Source: Diphasiastrum complanatum
Taxonomy: Eukaryota; Streptophyta; Lycopodiopsida; Lycopodiales; Lycopodiaceae
Assembly (NCBI GenBank): GCA_029204225.1
Contig: CM055102.1
Coordinates: 14,967,708 to 15,031,707 of the forward strand
Length of the DNA stretch: 64,000 nucleotides
Direction: 5' to 3'
Shown: positions 44,191-55,043 of the stretch, one piece after another
Position numbering within the stretch: position 1 is the stretch's first letter
How the letters are laid out: every line of letters begins with the position of its first letter
The notes under the pieces: generated by a model
Database searches by the model: none
What the model saw: the letters and a program-made list of their open reading frames with translations, nothing else
Told to the model about the DNA's origin: nothing
Position numbers and translations under genes: made by a program

Positions 44191-45199
44191 AGTCGATCAT
44201 TGCTATTTGAACTCATTGTCCTTGTTACCACTCAATTCTATATATGTTGCATACAATGAATAATGGGAACTCCTTAATGGTACATTCCCATCTACAAATC
44301 CTAATATGTTTAAAACATAAGATCTCTTCACAAAAATTATTTTATTTGCTCTCGCAAATTTATGCCCACCTAAATGTGAAAAATGCAAAAATAAGCTTGG
44401 TAGAGGCCAAAAATCTTGTATATAGATAAACACACATGTGTGGAGCCTGTTCCCACGTGTGAAAATAGTGTACTTGTCATGTACCATAATCATATAGGTT
44501 GTACATATGATTTAATTCAAGTTCTAGTGGCTTAAAAGGCCAAAAACTAGTTTTCTAGACATATGACACATGGCATCAATCTATTGATTGCATGAGCCAC
44601 ATCCTTTGGTTAGGTGTCATATCACATGTGTAGAGGACAGCTCACATGTGTGGAATAAGCTGAAGTAGGCTAATTTTGACTTCTAGAAGATTTCCAAGTA
44701 GATATCCATATAGAAGGTAAACGGACCAAAAGTGCTCAAAATAGAAGGTTTTGTCCAAGTGTCAGTTTTGCATGATGAATCATCATATGACAAAGCACCT
44801 TCACACATGTGGGATCAGAGGGATGATCAGTACCACGAGCTCCCATTTATTGTATATATAGAGCCACATTTGGCCATAATCATTGTGACACCAATCTTGG
44901 TTTTGGAAGCAATTTTGAGTGATTCTCTCCATTTGTCTACATTTCTTTTGATTGTTTTGAGGTTCTATCAATGTGTACTTGATTTTCAGGTTGGGGTCCG
45001 TACTCAGACAGTGTTTCACACGTGTGAAACCATAAAGTACACTTACCTTCAATTAATGATTGTTCTTGTTAGGATTTTGTGTCTAGAATTGATCTAGATT
45101 GATCTTAATCTGAAGTAGATTGATAGATCAAGTAATCTGACAACCAATCCCTCTTGAGGATCAGATTAGGATCCACTCTTGGTCCTTTTGTACTTTTTT
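44191..45199. other. Non-coding with CACATGTG/CACGTGTG words and a TATA-like box
   Basis: No gene. CACATGTG-type words occur near 44431, 44628, 44652 and 44803, and an 18-bp perfect palindrome lies at 45013-45030. The plus strand has TTGTATATATAGAGCC at about 44851-44866, a possible TATA box. Part of this may be an unrecognised LTR. Confidence 0.45.
45013..45030. promoter_or_regulatory. 18-bp perfect palindrome with CACGTG core
   Basis: GTTTCACACGTGTGAAAC equals its own reverse complement. The CACGTG core is the plant G-box/E-box. Function is not shown. Confidence 0.6.
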
Positions 45200-46495
45200 T
45201 ACACTAAATAATAAGATAAGACTTTCACAATCATTATCATTGTCTCTCCAACTGGACTGAATTTGGAATGAGCAATGCAAATTTCATTATTTTGAAAGTG
45301 CCTTAAGTAGTGGCCGAGGTCACTGTCCCTGTGGAAAGATGATGAATGTTGTCTGAAGCCCTCTCAACGAATAGCAAAGTCATCAATAAAAAGTGTATTC
45401 TGCAATCTCAAAATTGGAGTTTTTAGCACAAATTAAACTCAGCAAAACACATACATCAGATAAACAAATGTACAGTAAAACTTTTAAACTTACACATTCA
45501 TCATCATCTGCTGCAACTAGATCGGAATGATCTATATTGTGACCACCCATTGAAGAAGAGTCATCAGCAAATTTCATAACCGATGGACGAGGGAATCCCA
45601 GCTGGTCTTGGAATGAAATAAATTCCTCATCAGAAGGCAAACTTCGTCCATGAGCACTAACGTTTGCCATAGCCCAGGACAAACACTCCTCACCAGTCAA
45701 TTCCCTCCTCATCATTATAGTCAATGCCTGGCACTAAGTCTTCGATTTCAAAATCAACAATGTCAGAGAACTCAATAATGGTGCTTGACAATAGACAAAG
45801 CACCTCATCCTCACGATAATTGAAAAAAAACACATAAATATGCCATTGTAATATACACATTTTCATTTATATAATATTTTTGGCAAATAAAAAAAGCACT
45901 TAAAAAGTACACAATCAGTATTTTCCTCAGTATTGGCATTAGAGACAATGAAAGCATCCCTCAACTTTTAGTATCTACACTCAAATATTCAGTGTCTTTA
46001 TCAGGAGTATCAACCAAGAAATGACTGATATCCCTTATGGAATGTTCAGTAGTGGAGGATGAAGGGATCTCAGTATCAAGAATCGAAGTACCTGACTCTA
46101 CTGGGATTTGTCCCAAAAGGAAAACACAAATATGGTGTGATACTCTAGAAAACGACATTTCCAATTACAAACATTACATTCACTAAAATTCGTAAATTGA
46201 TCAAAAAGTTTAGTGTACATCCTGTCTAGCCGTTGCTTATCATGTGGAAAAGTATGTACAAGATCAGTGAAATGCATAAACGACAAATTAGACGCAGAGA
46301 TTGGAGGGATACTGACTATATCCCTGAATCTGATATACTGGTCATAAAAAACATCAGGACCCTGTTGTGCCATAATGAACACATTTAGAAAAGGTCAGAA
46401 GAGAGACTTGAAGTACTCTATGCGCTCAATTATACCGAACTCAGAGAGAAAACTGGACAACAAACGCTCACGACTAGGATTAGAGGAGGAAGCCA
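45200..46495 (-). pseudogene. Unidentified split gene-like region (about five exon-like blocks)
   Basis: From an ATG at 46495 the minus strand reads MASSSNPSRERLLSSFLSEF with a possible donor (G/GTATAATT). An acceptor (CACAACAG) at about 46350 opens GPDVFYDQYIRFRDIVSIPP and FTDLVHTFPHDKQRLDRMYT. Another acceptor (ATCCCAG) opens ESGTSILDTEIPSSSTTEHS. Later blocks read EDEVLCLLSSTIIEFSDIVD, ECLSWAMANVSAHGRSLPSD, QLGFPRPSVMKFADDSSSMG, then a strong donor (GTAAGTTT, about 45498) and a strong acceptor (TTTCCACAG, about 45325) opening DSDLGHYLRHFQNNEICIAH. Some blocks need frame shifts. I do not recognise the protein; it could be a decayed host gene or a transposon-encoded gene with introns. Confidence 0.4.
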
Positions 46496-46689
46496 TTGAA
46501 TAGTATCGATTCTGTGCGAGAGGGGAGTAACCGAAGATGAAGGATAAAACTATGCACGCACAGAAGCGATATGTACGATTGGCGTATCGCTCTTGTGCAC
46601 ACAAAATGTTAGAATACAAATCAGCGTTTCAGCAAGCGGACATCTCCAGTTTTCCAGTAGTAGCCAATCAGGGAGACTTTTAATCATGC

Positions 46690-48665
46690 CTTGTACTTGT
46701 TGAGTTGCCCATCCGCTCCATACTTCGTCTTGTAGATCCACTTACATGTGATAGGCGTCTTACCATCAGGTAGCTCAACCAAGTCTCGTGTTTTGTTCTT
46801 CGATATAGCCTCCATTTCTGTTTCATAGCTACATGTCACTCCTTGTGTTCCTTTGCTTCGTTGAAAGTTTTAGGTTCTTGAACCGTTAAGATGGATCCCA
46901 TTAGGGCTAGATTCATCTTCAATCTTGCAGGAGGTTTTCGATTTCTACTTGATCTTCTAAGCTCTCTCTGCTCACTAGATTCGGGAGTATCTCCCTTCTT
47001 TGCACCATCTGTGACTGATAAGTACCATTTAGGTACTCTCTTGGGAATTTTATCATCAGGCTTGCCTTTGTCCAATGAATTTTCTATATCAAAATCCACT
47101 TCCTTCTTGACCTGTACTTTTGCTCCCTCATCAAAAGGTTCAGTGATTACTTCAGATTGTTCACCTTGGCCCATCTCGTCAAACGTAGCATCCCTAGAAA
47201 TTACAAGCTTCTGCGCATTTGTGTCATACATCTTGTATGCCTTGGCCTTCTCATCATATCCAAGGAAAATACACTTGATAGCTTTTGCATCCAATTTCCT
47301 TCGTTTCTCATCAAGAATATGAGCATAAGCATCACAACCAAATACTCTCAAATGAGAAATATTAAATTTCTTTCCAGTAACAGCTTCATGAGGTGTCATA
47401 CATTCCATGGATTTTGTAGGACACCGATTTAGGATGTGCGTAGCTGTGCTACAAGCTTTTGTCCAAAAGGTGTTTGGCAGACCCTTGCTTTTGAGCATCA
47501 CCCTAGCCATCTCAACAATAGATTTGTTCTTTCATTTTGCAACTCCATTCTGTTGTGGTGAATAAGGTGTCGTAGTCTACCTCTTGATCCCTTGATCTTT
47601 GCAAAAATCAATAAATTTTGTCGAAAAATACTCACCACCTCCATCAGATCTCAAAGTTTTGATGCAACATTCTGTTTGCTTTTCAACTAATGCCTTGAAT
47701 TCCTTGAACTTAGCAAAAGCATCTGATTTCTTGCTTATGAAATAGATCCAAATGCATCTACTATAATCATCTATGAAGGTGATAAAGTAATAGTAACCAC
47801 TAAGAGATCTAGTCTGCATAGGTCCACATAGATCACTGTGGACAAGATCTAGGATGCCACTGGCACTCCTTGCTCCACTTTTGGGAAACCTCTCTCTGTG
47901 TTGTTTTCTCAAAATGCAACCTTCACAAATTTTTCCTTCAAAAGAAATATCAGGCAATCCTATAACTAGATTACCTCTTTTGAGAATCTGTAAACTTTGA
48001 GCACTAATATGACCGAATTGTTGATGCCAAAGATCACTTCGACTATCAATTGTGCTTACCATAGCTTGAGCAAAAGATCTCGCATTCAATTTATAGAGTC
48101 GATTCTCGTTGACTCTAGCTCCTGTAGCAATCACTTTGTAGTGATTCTTGATGTCTTTGACAAGACATTTGTCGCTGTCAAACTCAACCTTGAGTTGTTG
48201 ATCAGCCATCGTCCCAACAGATAATAGATTGTTAGCTAAGCTAAATACATATTGCACATTGCTTATCCACTTTATCTTCTCGCTGGCTAACTTCACTGGT
48301 ACTACTCCAACTCCTTTAACAGATAGCAATTTGACATCGGCTTGTCCAACTTCATCACCATTGTGAGTTTCCTTGAGTTCTGAAAACCACTCTTTCCTTG
48401 AAGTCTTGGATGCACCACTATCAATGTATCAGGTATCCTTGGTTTCGTCACTTGTCATTAATGCTGTAACATACACTTTTGAGCTCTCACATGTATCGTC
48501 TTCATATTGATCATCATTGTATTGATGTTGATTAGTATAATTGTTTTCATAATAATAATCATCAAATTGATGTTGATCAGCATAATTTCCCACTTGCCCT
48601 TTGTCTTTTCTTTGTTCCATCTCCTTCTGTTTCTTGAAGCATTCACGCTCCCAGTGGCCACAATT
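46690..48665 (-). pseudogene. Ty1/copia pol (element L): knuckle, protease, integrase, start of RT
   Basis: From right to left: half a zinc knuckle (NCGHWERECFKKQKE), protease [20 protein letters not shown] preceded by a TGA in place of tryptophan, pre-integrase ([17 protein letters not shown]), integrase zinc domain (WHQQFGHIS...[10 protein letters not shown]), and the core with HSDLCGPM and LRSDGGGEY. At the third catalytic position the text reads QQNGVAK-stop-KNK where active enzymes have NGVAER; the glutamate is lost. The C-terminal part (HLRVFGCDAYAHILDEKRRK, RDATFDEM) leads to the RT start KTPITCKWIYKTKYGADGQL and stops at YKA near 46690, where the element is truncated. Gag is missing upstream of the knuckle. 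Confidence 0.9.
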
Positions 48666-48669
48666 ACGA

Positions 48670-48875
48670 CTGCTCAGGATCCTCTTTAACTTGTGCACGT
48701 GGATCCGATATTGGAGCATGCGATATCAGACTGGAGCGCAGATGTACTCAGAATTCTCTTTAGCTCGTGCGCTTGGATCCGATATCGGTACGAACATGCG
48801 ATATTGGACTAGAGCGACTGCTCAGGTTTCTCTTCAACTAGCGCGCTTGGATCCGATATTGGTACGGAAAAAAAA
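48670..48875. repeat. ~75-bp tandem repeat, three units
   Basis: Units contain CTCTTTA(A/G)CT(T/C)GTGC.C.TGGATCCGATAT(T/C)GG and ATGCGATAT..GACT.GAGCG. The last unit is partial. The array directly replaces gag between the leader and the zinc knuckle of copia L. Confidence 0.8.
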
Positions 48876-49393
48876 AAGAATATAAGAACGTTCAGAGAGA
48901 ATATTCTAGATTTTCTACTTCGGTGCGGCGGCTACGCCTCCTCCTCTTTGCTTAGATTTCGAAATGAGTGATCATTCAAACAGACAGATATCAATAATGT
49001 GAAAGGTATGAAGTCTCAAAGCTCTAAATGGCTGTACTAGACATTGTCTGGTGTGATTTGCAGTACCCCAAACAAACAAATGAGAGATTTCTTGGCACAA
49101 CTCTCTGACAAATGACACTTTTCACAAAGATTAAAAAGATATTGTAAAACTTTTCCCACTCAGCAGATGTTCAATCTGTCTAATGCTGCCCTGGCCTTTC
49201 CGATTCCTCCAGGACTCTGTCTTCATTCTCCACTAATAACTATGAGCTCCAAAATCTGCAAAATACTTCAAGAAGGATTTCTTCCAGCCGTTTTTGTCTC
49301 TCCAAGCTTTCACCTCATGTGAAGGACTTTCTCACTTCGTTGCGGAGCCTGTGACAAGCTGTATCCACTGATCAGGCACGCAGGACTATCGTA
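48876..49393 (-). other. Leader of copia L, no gene
   Basis: Non-coding sequence between primer site and the tandem repeat. No other motif seen. Confidence 0.5.
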
Positions 49394-49405
49394 GCTCTGA
49401 TGCCA
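49394..49405 (-). promoter_or_regulatory. Primer-binding site of copia L (tRNA-iMet type)
   Basis: The minus strand reads TGGCATCAGAGC, one base off the usual site, directly adjoining the LTR. Confidence 0.8.
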
Positions 49406-49670
49406 TGTCAAGAACCAGATATGCAACATCAAACATTCAGCATAAGCAATCACCAAGTAGGGAGGCGGAAGAAGAACACACAATATCACTCTATCACACT
49501 ACTATCATACTGAATATAAAATGTACATATAAATCCTGAACCCTGATAGAGAGAGAAAACCTACAAATAGACTAATAGACTAGCCTACGGCTAATTACAG
49601 CTAGTAACAACTGTCAACATTAATGTACATCGTAAACAGTAACAATGAAGTTTATCATTGATTTCTAACA
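49406..49670 (-). mobile_element. 5' LTR of copia L, 265 bp
   Basis: Coding strand TGTTAGAAATC ... GGTTCTTGACA. The ends TGTTAGAA/TTCTTGACA have the usual TG...CA form. The size is at the short end for plant copia LTRs. No 3' LTR partner was found because the element is truncated at 46690. Confidence 0.75.
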
Positions 49671-49804
49671 AATCCCACAGCAGAAAAATGTGAAATTGTG
49701 AGCATTGAGGTAATCATTGAACATTTTTGGTGTATTTTTGTTTATCATCATTGTTAAGCGTTTGCACCTTCATCCCATTATTACTCAAATGAATGTATTG
49801 TAGA

Positions 49805-50067
49805 CACTCCATCAAAATGACTCATTTAGCTGTGCGTGGTGTACTCTATACAATGCGAAATCATTTTTTATGTGGTACAATCTTCAAGAGGATGTTGATA
49901 TTTCAAAGGTGAGTTATTAGCTCTTTCTAGTTTATCTTCATGTAAACTATTGTTTCTTATTAATATTCATCTAATACACTGTTTATTGCAGTTTACTCTA
50001 GGTGATTATACTGTTGGCGAAGTGTACAGATTTCGACAGGAAATCATTCTTAGTCTATTTGGCTAGG
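49805..50067 (+). pseudogene. Two exon-like blocks of an unidentified gene
   Basis: Plus strand: TLHQNDSFSCAWCTLYNAKS, MWYNLQEDVDISK, then a consensus donor (AAAG/GTGAGTT, about 49911). After about 80 bp an acceptor (TTTATTGCAG, about 49991) opens FTLGDYTVGEVYRFRQEIIL, ending SLFG-stop. The splice signals and reading are coherent but short; one stop lies near the start of the first block. I do not recognise the protein. Confidence 0.3.
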
Positions 50068-50217
50068 TCAACTACTGGACCAAAGACTGATGTTGGGCCA
50101 TCTAAGCCAGACAATTTCAGATTTTAAATGAGGCTGGGCAATTTGTAAATACCCAAGCTGAATAGATAGACATATAGACATATAGAAATAGAATTATAGA
50201 CATATATGTTGAAGTGT

Positions 50218-50230
50218 GGCTCTGATACCA
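50218..50230 (-). promoter_or_regulatory. Primer-binding site beside LTR P
   Basis: The minus strand reads TGGTATCAGAGCC, a perfect iMet-type site, four bases from the LTR-like end TGTAGAAGC (plus strand, 50235). Confidence 0.75.
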
Positions 50231-50596
50231 CTCTTGTAGAAGCAGGCACTAATATCACTCTATGGGCGGAAATAGATATCAGCACTAATACCACTTCTAC
50301 CAGGAGAAAAACAAATTGTTATTACCAACATGATCGTGGATTACTTGGAGAATGGAATTACGAGCAGTTCTTTGTGTGTGAAATCAGATTATCAATGTAG
50401 GAATCATAGACTGTCGTGAAGGAAAGATTGCAAAAACAATTAGGTGTCTGAGACAGCCATGCAATCCTCTAATACTGATAACCTGATATTAAGAGAATGT
50501 AAAATGAATTTAGACGTCATAGACAGCCATACATTCTCTGATAATGGTGTTTGTGTAAAAGGGAGTGAGAGTTTCATTCAACAAGAATGCAATGTA

Positions 50597-50729
<133 letters not shown>

Positions 50730-50944
50730 CTATGATCACCAACTTTGAGGAGTCAACTATTCATAAAAGGCGTTGCCCGCTATCTAACCTTACGTATCAT
50801 AATCCTCTCATCTCCATCTTTATTTGCCCTTGCTCAATTACATGTATATATACATATCAACTGAAGAATCTTGTACTAGCTTAACTTTACAATTACAAGT
50901 TGCGACACCCTTTGGTCTTTTGGCCTTTGCCTTTACTTGAGGGC

Positions 50945-51140
50945 AGCCTTTGGGATTTGTAAGACACCTTCGGCATTTGGAAGACACCTTCAGGATTTGT
51001 AGGACACTGTCTTTACCTGTAGGACACCTTCGGCTTTTTGTAGAGCAAGTGTCGTATTTTTTGCTTGTCAGAAAACCCGTGTAAAAACACAGTGTCAGGT
51101 TTTTCGCATTTTTCAGCTGTCATAAAACCCGTGTAAAAAA
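50945..51140. repeat. Short direct repeats in the U3 side of LTR P
   Basis: Four units of GACACCTTCGGC/GACACCTTCAGG/GACACTGTC type occur at about 20-bp spacing (50960-51035). The word AAAACCCGTGTAAAAA occurs twice, about 63 bp apart (51073 and 51126). Confidence 0.7.
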
Positions 51141-51281
51141 CTAGACTGTAGCGACAATTAGTTCAAAAATACAGACTGTTTAAAAATAGTTTATTTTCTG
51201 CAGGTTACATTTGAGAGAGTAAAAAATTAGAGAACGAAGGAGGATTGTTGGGATGAGTAGGAGTTAGATTAAATTCTAACA

Positions 51282-51655
51282 CTCCCCCTTAAGCTAACTG
51301 CTATGAATCTGGTCTACAATTGAGATTTAACATTATTACTAAAGTAGAATGTTTATCTCTAGACAATGGCTTTGTCAAAATATCAGCCAACATACTATCT
51401 ATATGACAGTAACTTGGGCATTGATAGCTTCTACAATTGTGGCAGGTTCATCGTGATTGATGAACGTCTGAGGGACAAAACGATCAGGTTGATGTCGTTG
51501 TCTTGCAAACCTTTGAGCTGCAGGTGCTTGAGTGGATGATTCTCCTTGGTGAATGACTGGGATCATAGCATCTTGTGGATGAACAATCGTGGGTCTGGGC
51601 CCATTGATGGTAGGCGGAGTTGTTGGGACAAACTTGTGTTCTCACTTATGATTGC
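51282..51655 (-). pseudogene. Copia P pol remnant with RT deleted
   Basis: The left part reads SMLADILTKPLSRDKHSTL, the C-terminal signature of copia RNase H (ADILTKPL), followed by a polypurine tract (51282-51294) and the LTR. Only about 100 bp to the right the text is the integrase-RT linker (VPTTPPTINGPRPTIVHP, RFARQRHQPDRFVPQTFINH, EPATIVEAINAQVT). All of RT and most of RNase H, more than 1 kb in normal elements, is missing between them at about 51400. Confidence 0.75.
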
Positions 51656-52247
51656 TGGTCACTGCCGGCTATATCATTCCTACAATCCTCCAGAATGTAG
51701 ACAAACACTACTGATCTACGTTATAGTTTAATATAGCATTCAACAAAATCAAACCAATGTGTGAAATTGAATAAACAAGTGAATCAAATACACAAATAGT
51801 AGCAGAGAAATATTCATTCGAGATTATACAATCATTTAAAATAATATGCGCATAACAGCTACAATATTGTCTATTGATCTTTTGATTTCAAGCACTGTGT
51901 GACAGATCCACACAATGCATTGGCATGAGAGAAATACAATTCTCTCACGAATAGTGTCTTGCTTACTAGCGAACTTCTGGATCTGCTGATCCTCTTACAA
52001 AATTGTCTCGCTCACAGGCGGACATATGTTCTGTATATTTTTTGTCTTAGAGTTTTATGCATCAAGCAGAAAGTATATAGTTTGCAAACAAGATTAAACA
52101 TCTACAACTAATCATGGATTACAAGAGTGCAGATTAGCCACGTTCTAGAGTACTTCTGTTGATGTCATGATATCCGATCAAATACTTGTACCCCATGGTA
52201 CTTGGTTGATCTTCTTGGTCCTTTGTGGAGCACGGATGATTTTGTGT
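51656..52247. other. Non-coding, no gene seen
   Basis: No recognised domain or repeat until the hairpin at 52248. Confidence 0.45.
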
Positions 52248-52288
52248 CGCGAAACAATTTCGTGTCGTGTGTCACGAAATTGTTCGCG
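52248..52288. repeat. Hairpin: 16-bp arms, 8-nt loop
   Basis: Arms CGCGAAACAATTTCGTG and CACGAAATTGTTCGCG pair with a single extra A in the left arm; the loop is TCGTGTGT. The word TTCGCGAACA, here overlapping the right arm, recurs twice in LTR N (62.26 and 62.33 kb). Confidence 0.75.
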
Positions 52289-53515
52289 AACATTTTTGTT
52301 TCATGTGTCTTTTCTGTCAAAATCAGGGTGGAAAGCCATCAAAGCTTTGGCAATAGAAACATTTTGTTTCTTCATTTACATGAAAGAAGCATTTCCAAAA
52401 TAGAAAGAAGATTATGTATTCCATTTGGGGATGTTTGTAGCTTATTTGCTCCATAGCTTACGACATTGCTTTTGAGAACACATGTTTGATTATGATATAT
52501 TAAAATGATACAATATCTATATGCTAATCATTCAAAAATATTCTTATGTTGGTGACATGCAGATGACAATTTTGAAGACTTTGTTTTAGATTATTTATTT
52601 TTGGGAAGAGTGAACGATCTTTTTGTCTAATTCCAAATTGGCATAAAGGTAATAAATTTACTTTATTTTAGTCTAATATGTACAAGTACCAAAAGGGTGG
52701 AAAAAAACTTCTCTTTCAATTCCAAGGATGATTTGTTGTCTACCCTTTTGATATTCTTGCACACATCATAGAAAGAACACCCCAAGAGAGCTCTTCAAAC
52801 TCATTTTAGAGACAATAGAGCAAAAACCACATTATAAATAATCCTTAGTTGTTGATATGAAGGCCAAAGTTTGCCATTCAAACCATTCTTGAATGTTGGC
52901 ATAACGGGTGACTTGTGGACACCTGTGTGCTCTTGTACGCCTCATTATAGAGTGGCCAATAGTTGCCCTTTGAACATATTGTTTGTTGAAAGTGTGACCA
53001 ACACATCCATATTTTATAACATCAAAATCATGTGGCATATGTCTACATGTGTGCCATATCAATACTTAACGAGGCTACCACAATGCAATACTTCACCTTG
53101 ACCACTATTAGGTACATTGTGCCTTATATAGGCCATTTTGATAAAAGCTAGTTTTAATGACAAAATGGGCCCAAATGATGTGATGTAATTAATAGAAACC
53201 CGGTCCTCTCTTTATATGTGTAAAAGGACAAGGACCACAAGATCATTTGTGTAGGGACACTAACATGTTAGGATTGGTCTCTCTTTCTAAATTCTATTGT
53301 TCTAAAGCAAGTAGTGGATTCTTTGTGACTATTATGCCCCTTTTTTTGGCTTTTTAAAAAGCAGAAAATGTCACTGGGTTTTTAAAAAAAAATTGAAAAA
53401 AAATGCGTTAGTCCACGCGCGTCACCAGTCTGCCACATGGTAGTTGCTGAATGGTCCAAAAGAAGTCAGACTATAGATTATGGTTTATTAATGGCATGTA
53501 GAAAAGTCAAAGAAT
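52289..53515. other. Non-coding, no gene seen
   Basis: AT-rich, with no convincing protein frame. It may include LTR sequence ending at 53695. Confidence 0.45.
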
Positions 53516-53648
53516 CCATTACGCAATGGAATGGGCCGGGCACAGGCCATTCTGCCCGGTAAAGCTTTCCATAAAAGCCTAAAAAAATTCTGGAAAGCTG
53601 AACCGGGCAAAATGGCATGTGCCTGGCCCGTTCCATAGTACGCCATGG
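53516..53648. mobile_element. Foldback/MITE-like inverted repeat, ~57-bp arms
   Basis: The left arm 53516-53572 and the reverse complement of 53590-53648 match along their length with a few mismatches and small indels. Shared words are GGGCC(G/A)GGCACA, GCCATT(C/T)TGCCCGGT and AGCTTTCCA. The loop is about 17 nt and A-rich. This would make a stable RNA or DNA hairpin. It is G+C-richer than its surroundings. No obvious target duplication was found. Confidence 0.8.
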
Positions 53649-53685
53649 TGTTCTCTCTCCCCTCTATCTCTCTCTTGTGCTCGGA

Positions 53686-53710
53686 TCTTTCACATGGTGT
53701 TAGAGCTTGT
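53686..53710 (+). mobile_element. LTR end plus primer-binding site in plus orientation
   Basis: The plus strand reads GATCTTTCACA, the form of an LTR end, followed directly by TGGTGTTAGAGCTTG, an iMet-type primer site with two changes. It faces the minus-oriented primer site at 55031-55043. The LTR body upstream does not clearly match LTR M. Confidence 0.5.
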
Positions 53711-54510
53711 TAATGGTGAACACCATATAGATCTTGGCATGTGCTCGTTTTGCTATTTTTCCTTTAAAGAGTAGAGAACAGTAAGCGTTGTCCTTGCTGC
53801 AAATTTCTACTTTACCATCAATCATGCTTGAAGACACCTTTGGAATGTTTTTCTCATCAAAAATGACATCTCTACCAACAATCACTTTGTTAGTAGAAGG
53901 AATGTAAACCTTGTAGGCTTTACTCACCTCACTATATCCAACAAAAATACTTCTTCTTGAAGATGGATCCTCCTTGGTCCAATCATCAAGAGTAATGTTG
54001 ACATAGCATGTGCATCCAAAGGTTCTTAGAAAGTTGACACTCGGCCTCCTCTTGAATAGCATCTCAAAAGGTGTCCTTCCATCCAAAATAGCACTCGGCC
54101 ACCTATTGCACAAAAAATTGGCACACAACAAAGCTTGATCCCAAAATGGTTTGTCAAGATTAGCACTTAACCTCATAGCTTTAGCACTTTCACATAAAGT
54201 CTTATTCTTCCTTTCAGCCACTCCATTTTGTTGTGGGGTCCTTGATGTTGTATACTCCCTCTTGATCCCATGCTCATCACAAAAGGCCTTGAACTTGTTA
54301 GATATGTACTCACCACCATTGTCACCTCTCAAGCACTTGATCTTTGTGGAGAATTGGTTCTCCCTTGCATTCTTGAACTTGACAAAGACATCATACACTT
54401 CATCCTTGCTCTTTAGTAGATAGATCCAACAATATCTACTAAAATCATCAATGAATGTTACATACATCTTAGCTCCACTATTGCACAAAGCACTCCTTTG
54501 AACAACAACA
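53711..54510 (-). pseudogene. Ty1/copia integrase (element M), uninterrupted core
   Basis: A 270-codon open frame reads MYVTFIDDFSRYCWIYLLKS, KIKCLRGDNGGEYISNKFKA (catalytic aspartate), RTPQQNGVAERKNKTLCESA (catalytic glutamate) and FLRTFGCTCYVNITLDDWTK, SIFVGYSEVSKAYKVY. The zinc domain and first catalytic aspartate upstream are missing: the frame begins abruptly after unrelated sequence at about 54500. It ends in an inverted LTR/primer junction near 53700, so RT is also gone. Two of three catalytic residues are retained. Confidence 0.85.
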
Positions 54511-55030
54511 AATGCTTTCAAAAGAAATCACCAAGATTTGAAACTATCTCACAAATTCTCTTCTAGCACTTATCCAAGCAAATCAACACATAGAATCATG
54601 AAATCTTGATCAACCTATGATCTATATTCAATCTAATGACTTTTGCCACTTCCTAAGATTGAAACACACTCAAATGAAGTCCAGCAACCTCACTATCTAG
54701 AGATTCAATCAAAATTAGGGTTTTGACAAAATCACAAAAAATTGACTATTCCAAATCTACATGCAAATGCTGAAAATTTGATATGCAATCTATAAGCCAC
54801 CACTTAGGCTGAACCAATGATCCAAAAATTGGCCAAATCCAGCATATGAATTCAAAAAACGGAATTGAACAAGTATATTGACCTATTTAGTGTTTTGATC
54901 TACAAAAGATCCCATCTACAAAAGCAAAAAATCCGATTTTGGTGTAGAATCCTCTCTAGCATGCTCTAGACTTGATATCTTCACCAAATCATTGATAGAT
55001 CTGATTTTCTCCTTCATAACCTGAAACACA
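54511..55030 (-). other. Leader-like region of copia M, no gene
   Basis: Non-coding sequence between the primer site and the truncated integrase. Gag and protease are absent, so a large deletion has occurred here. Confidence 0.5.
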
Positions 55031-55043
55031 AGCTCTGATACCA
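55031..55043 (-). promoter_or_regulatory. Primer-binding site of copia M (tRNA-iMet type)
   Basis: The minus strand reads TGGTATCAGAGCT, a standard iMet-type site directly beside the LTR. Confidence 0.85.

Noticed and set aside
53711-54510. Functional host gene (long uninterrupted frame)
   Set aside because: It is a copia integrase core lacking the zinc domain, first catalytic residue and RT, bounded by LTR and primer fragments.
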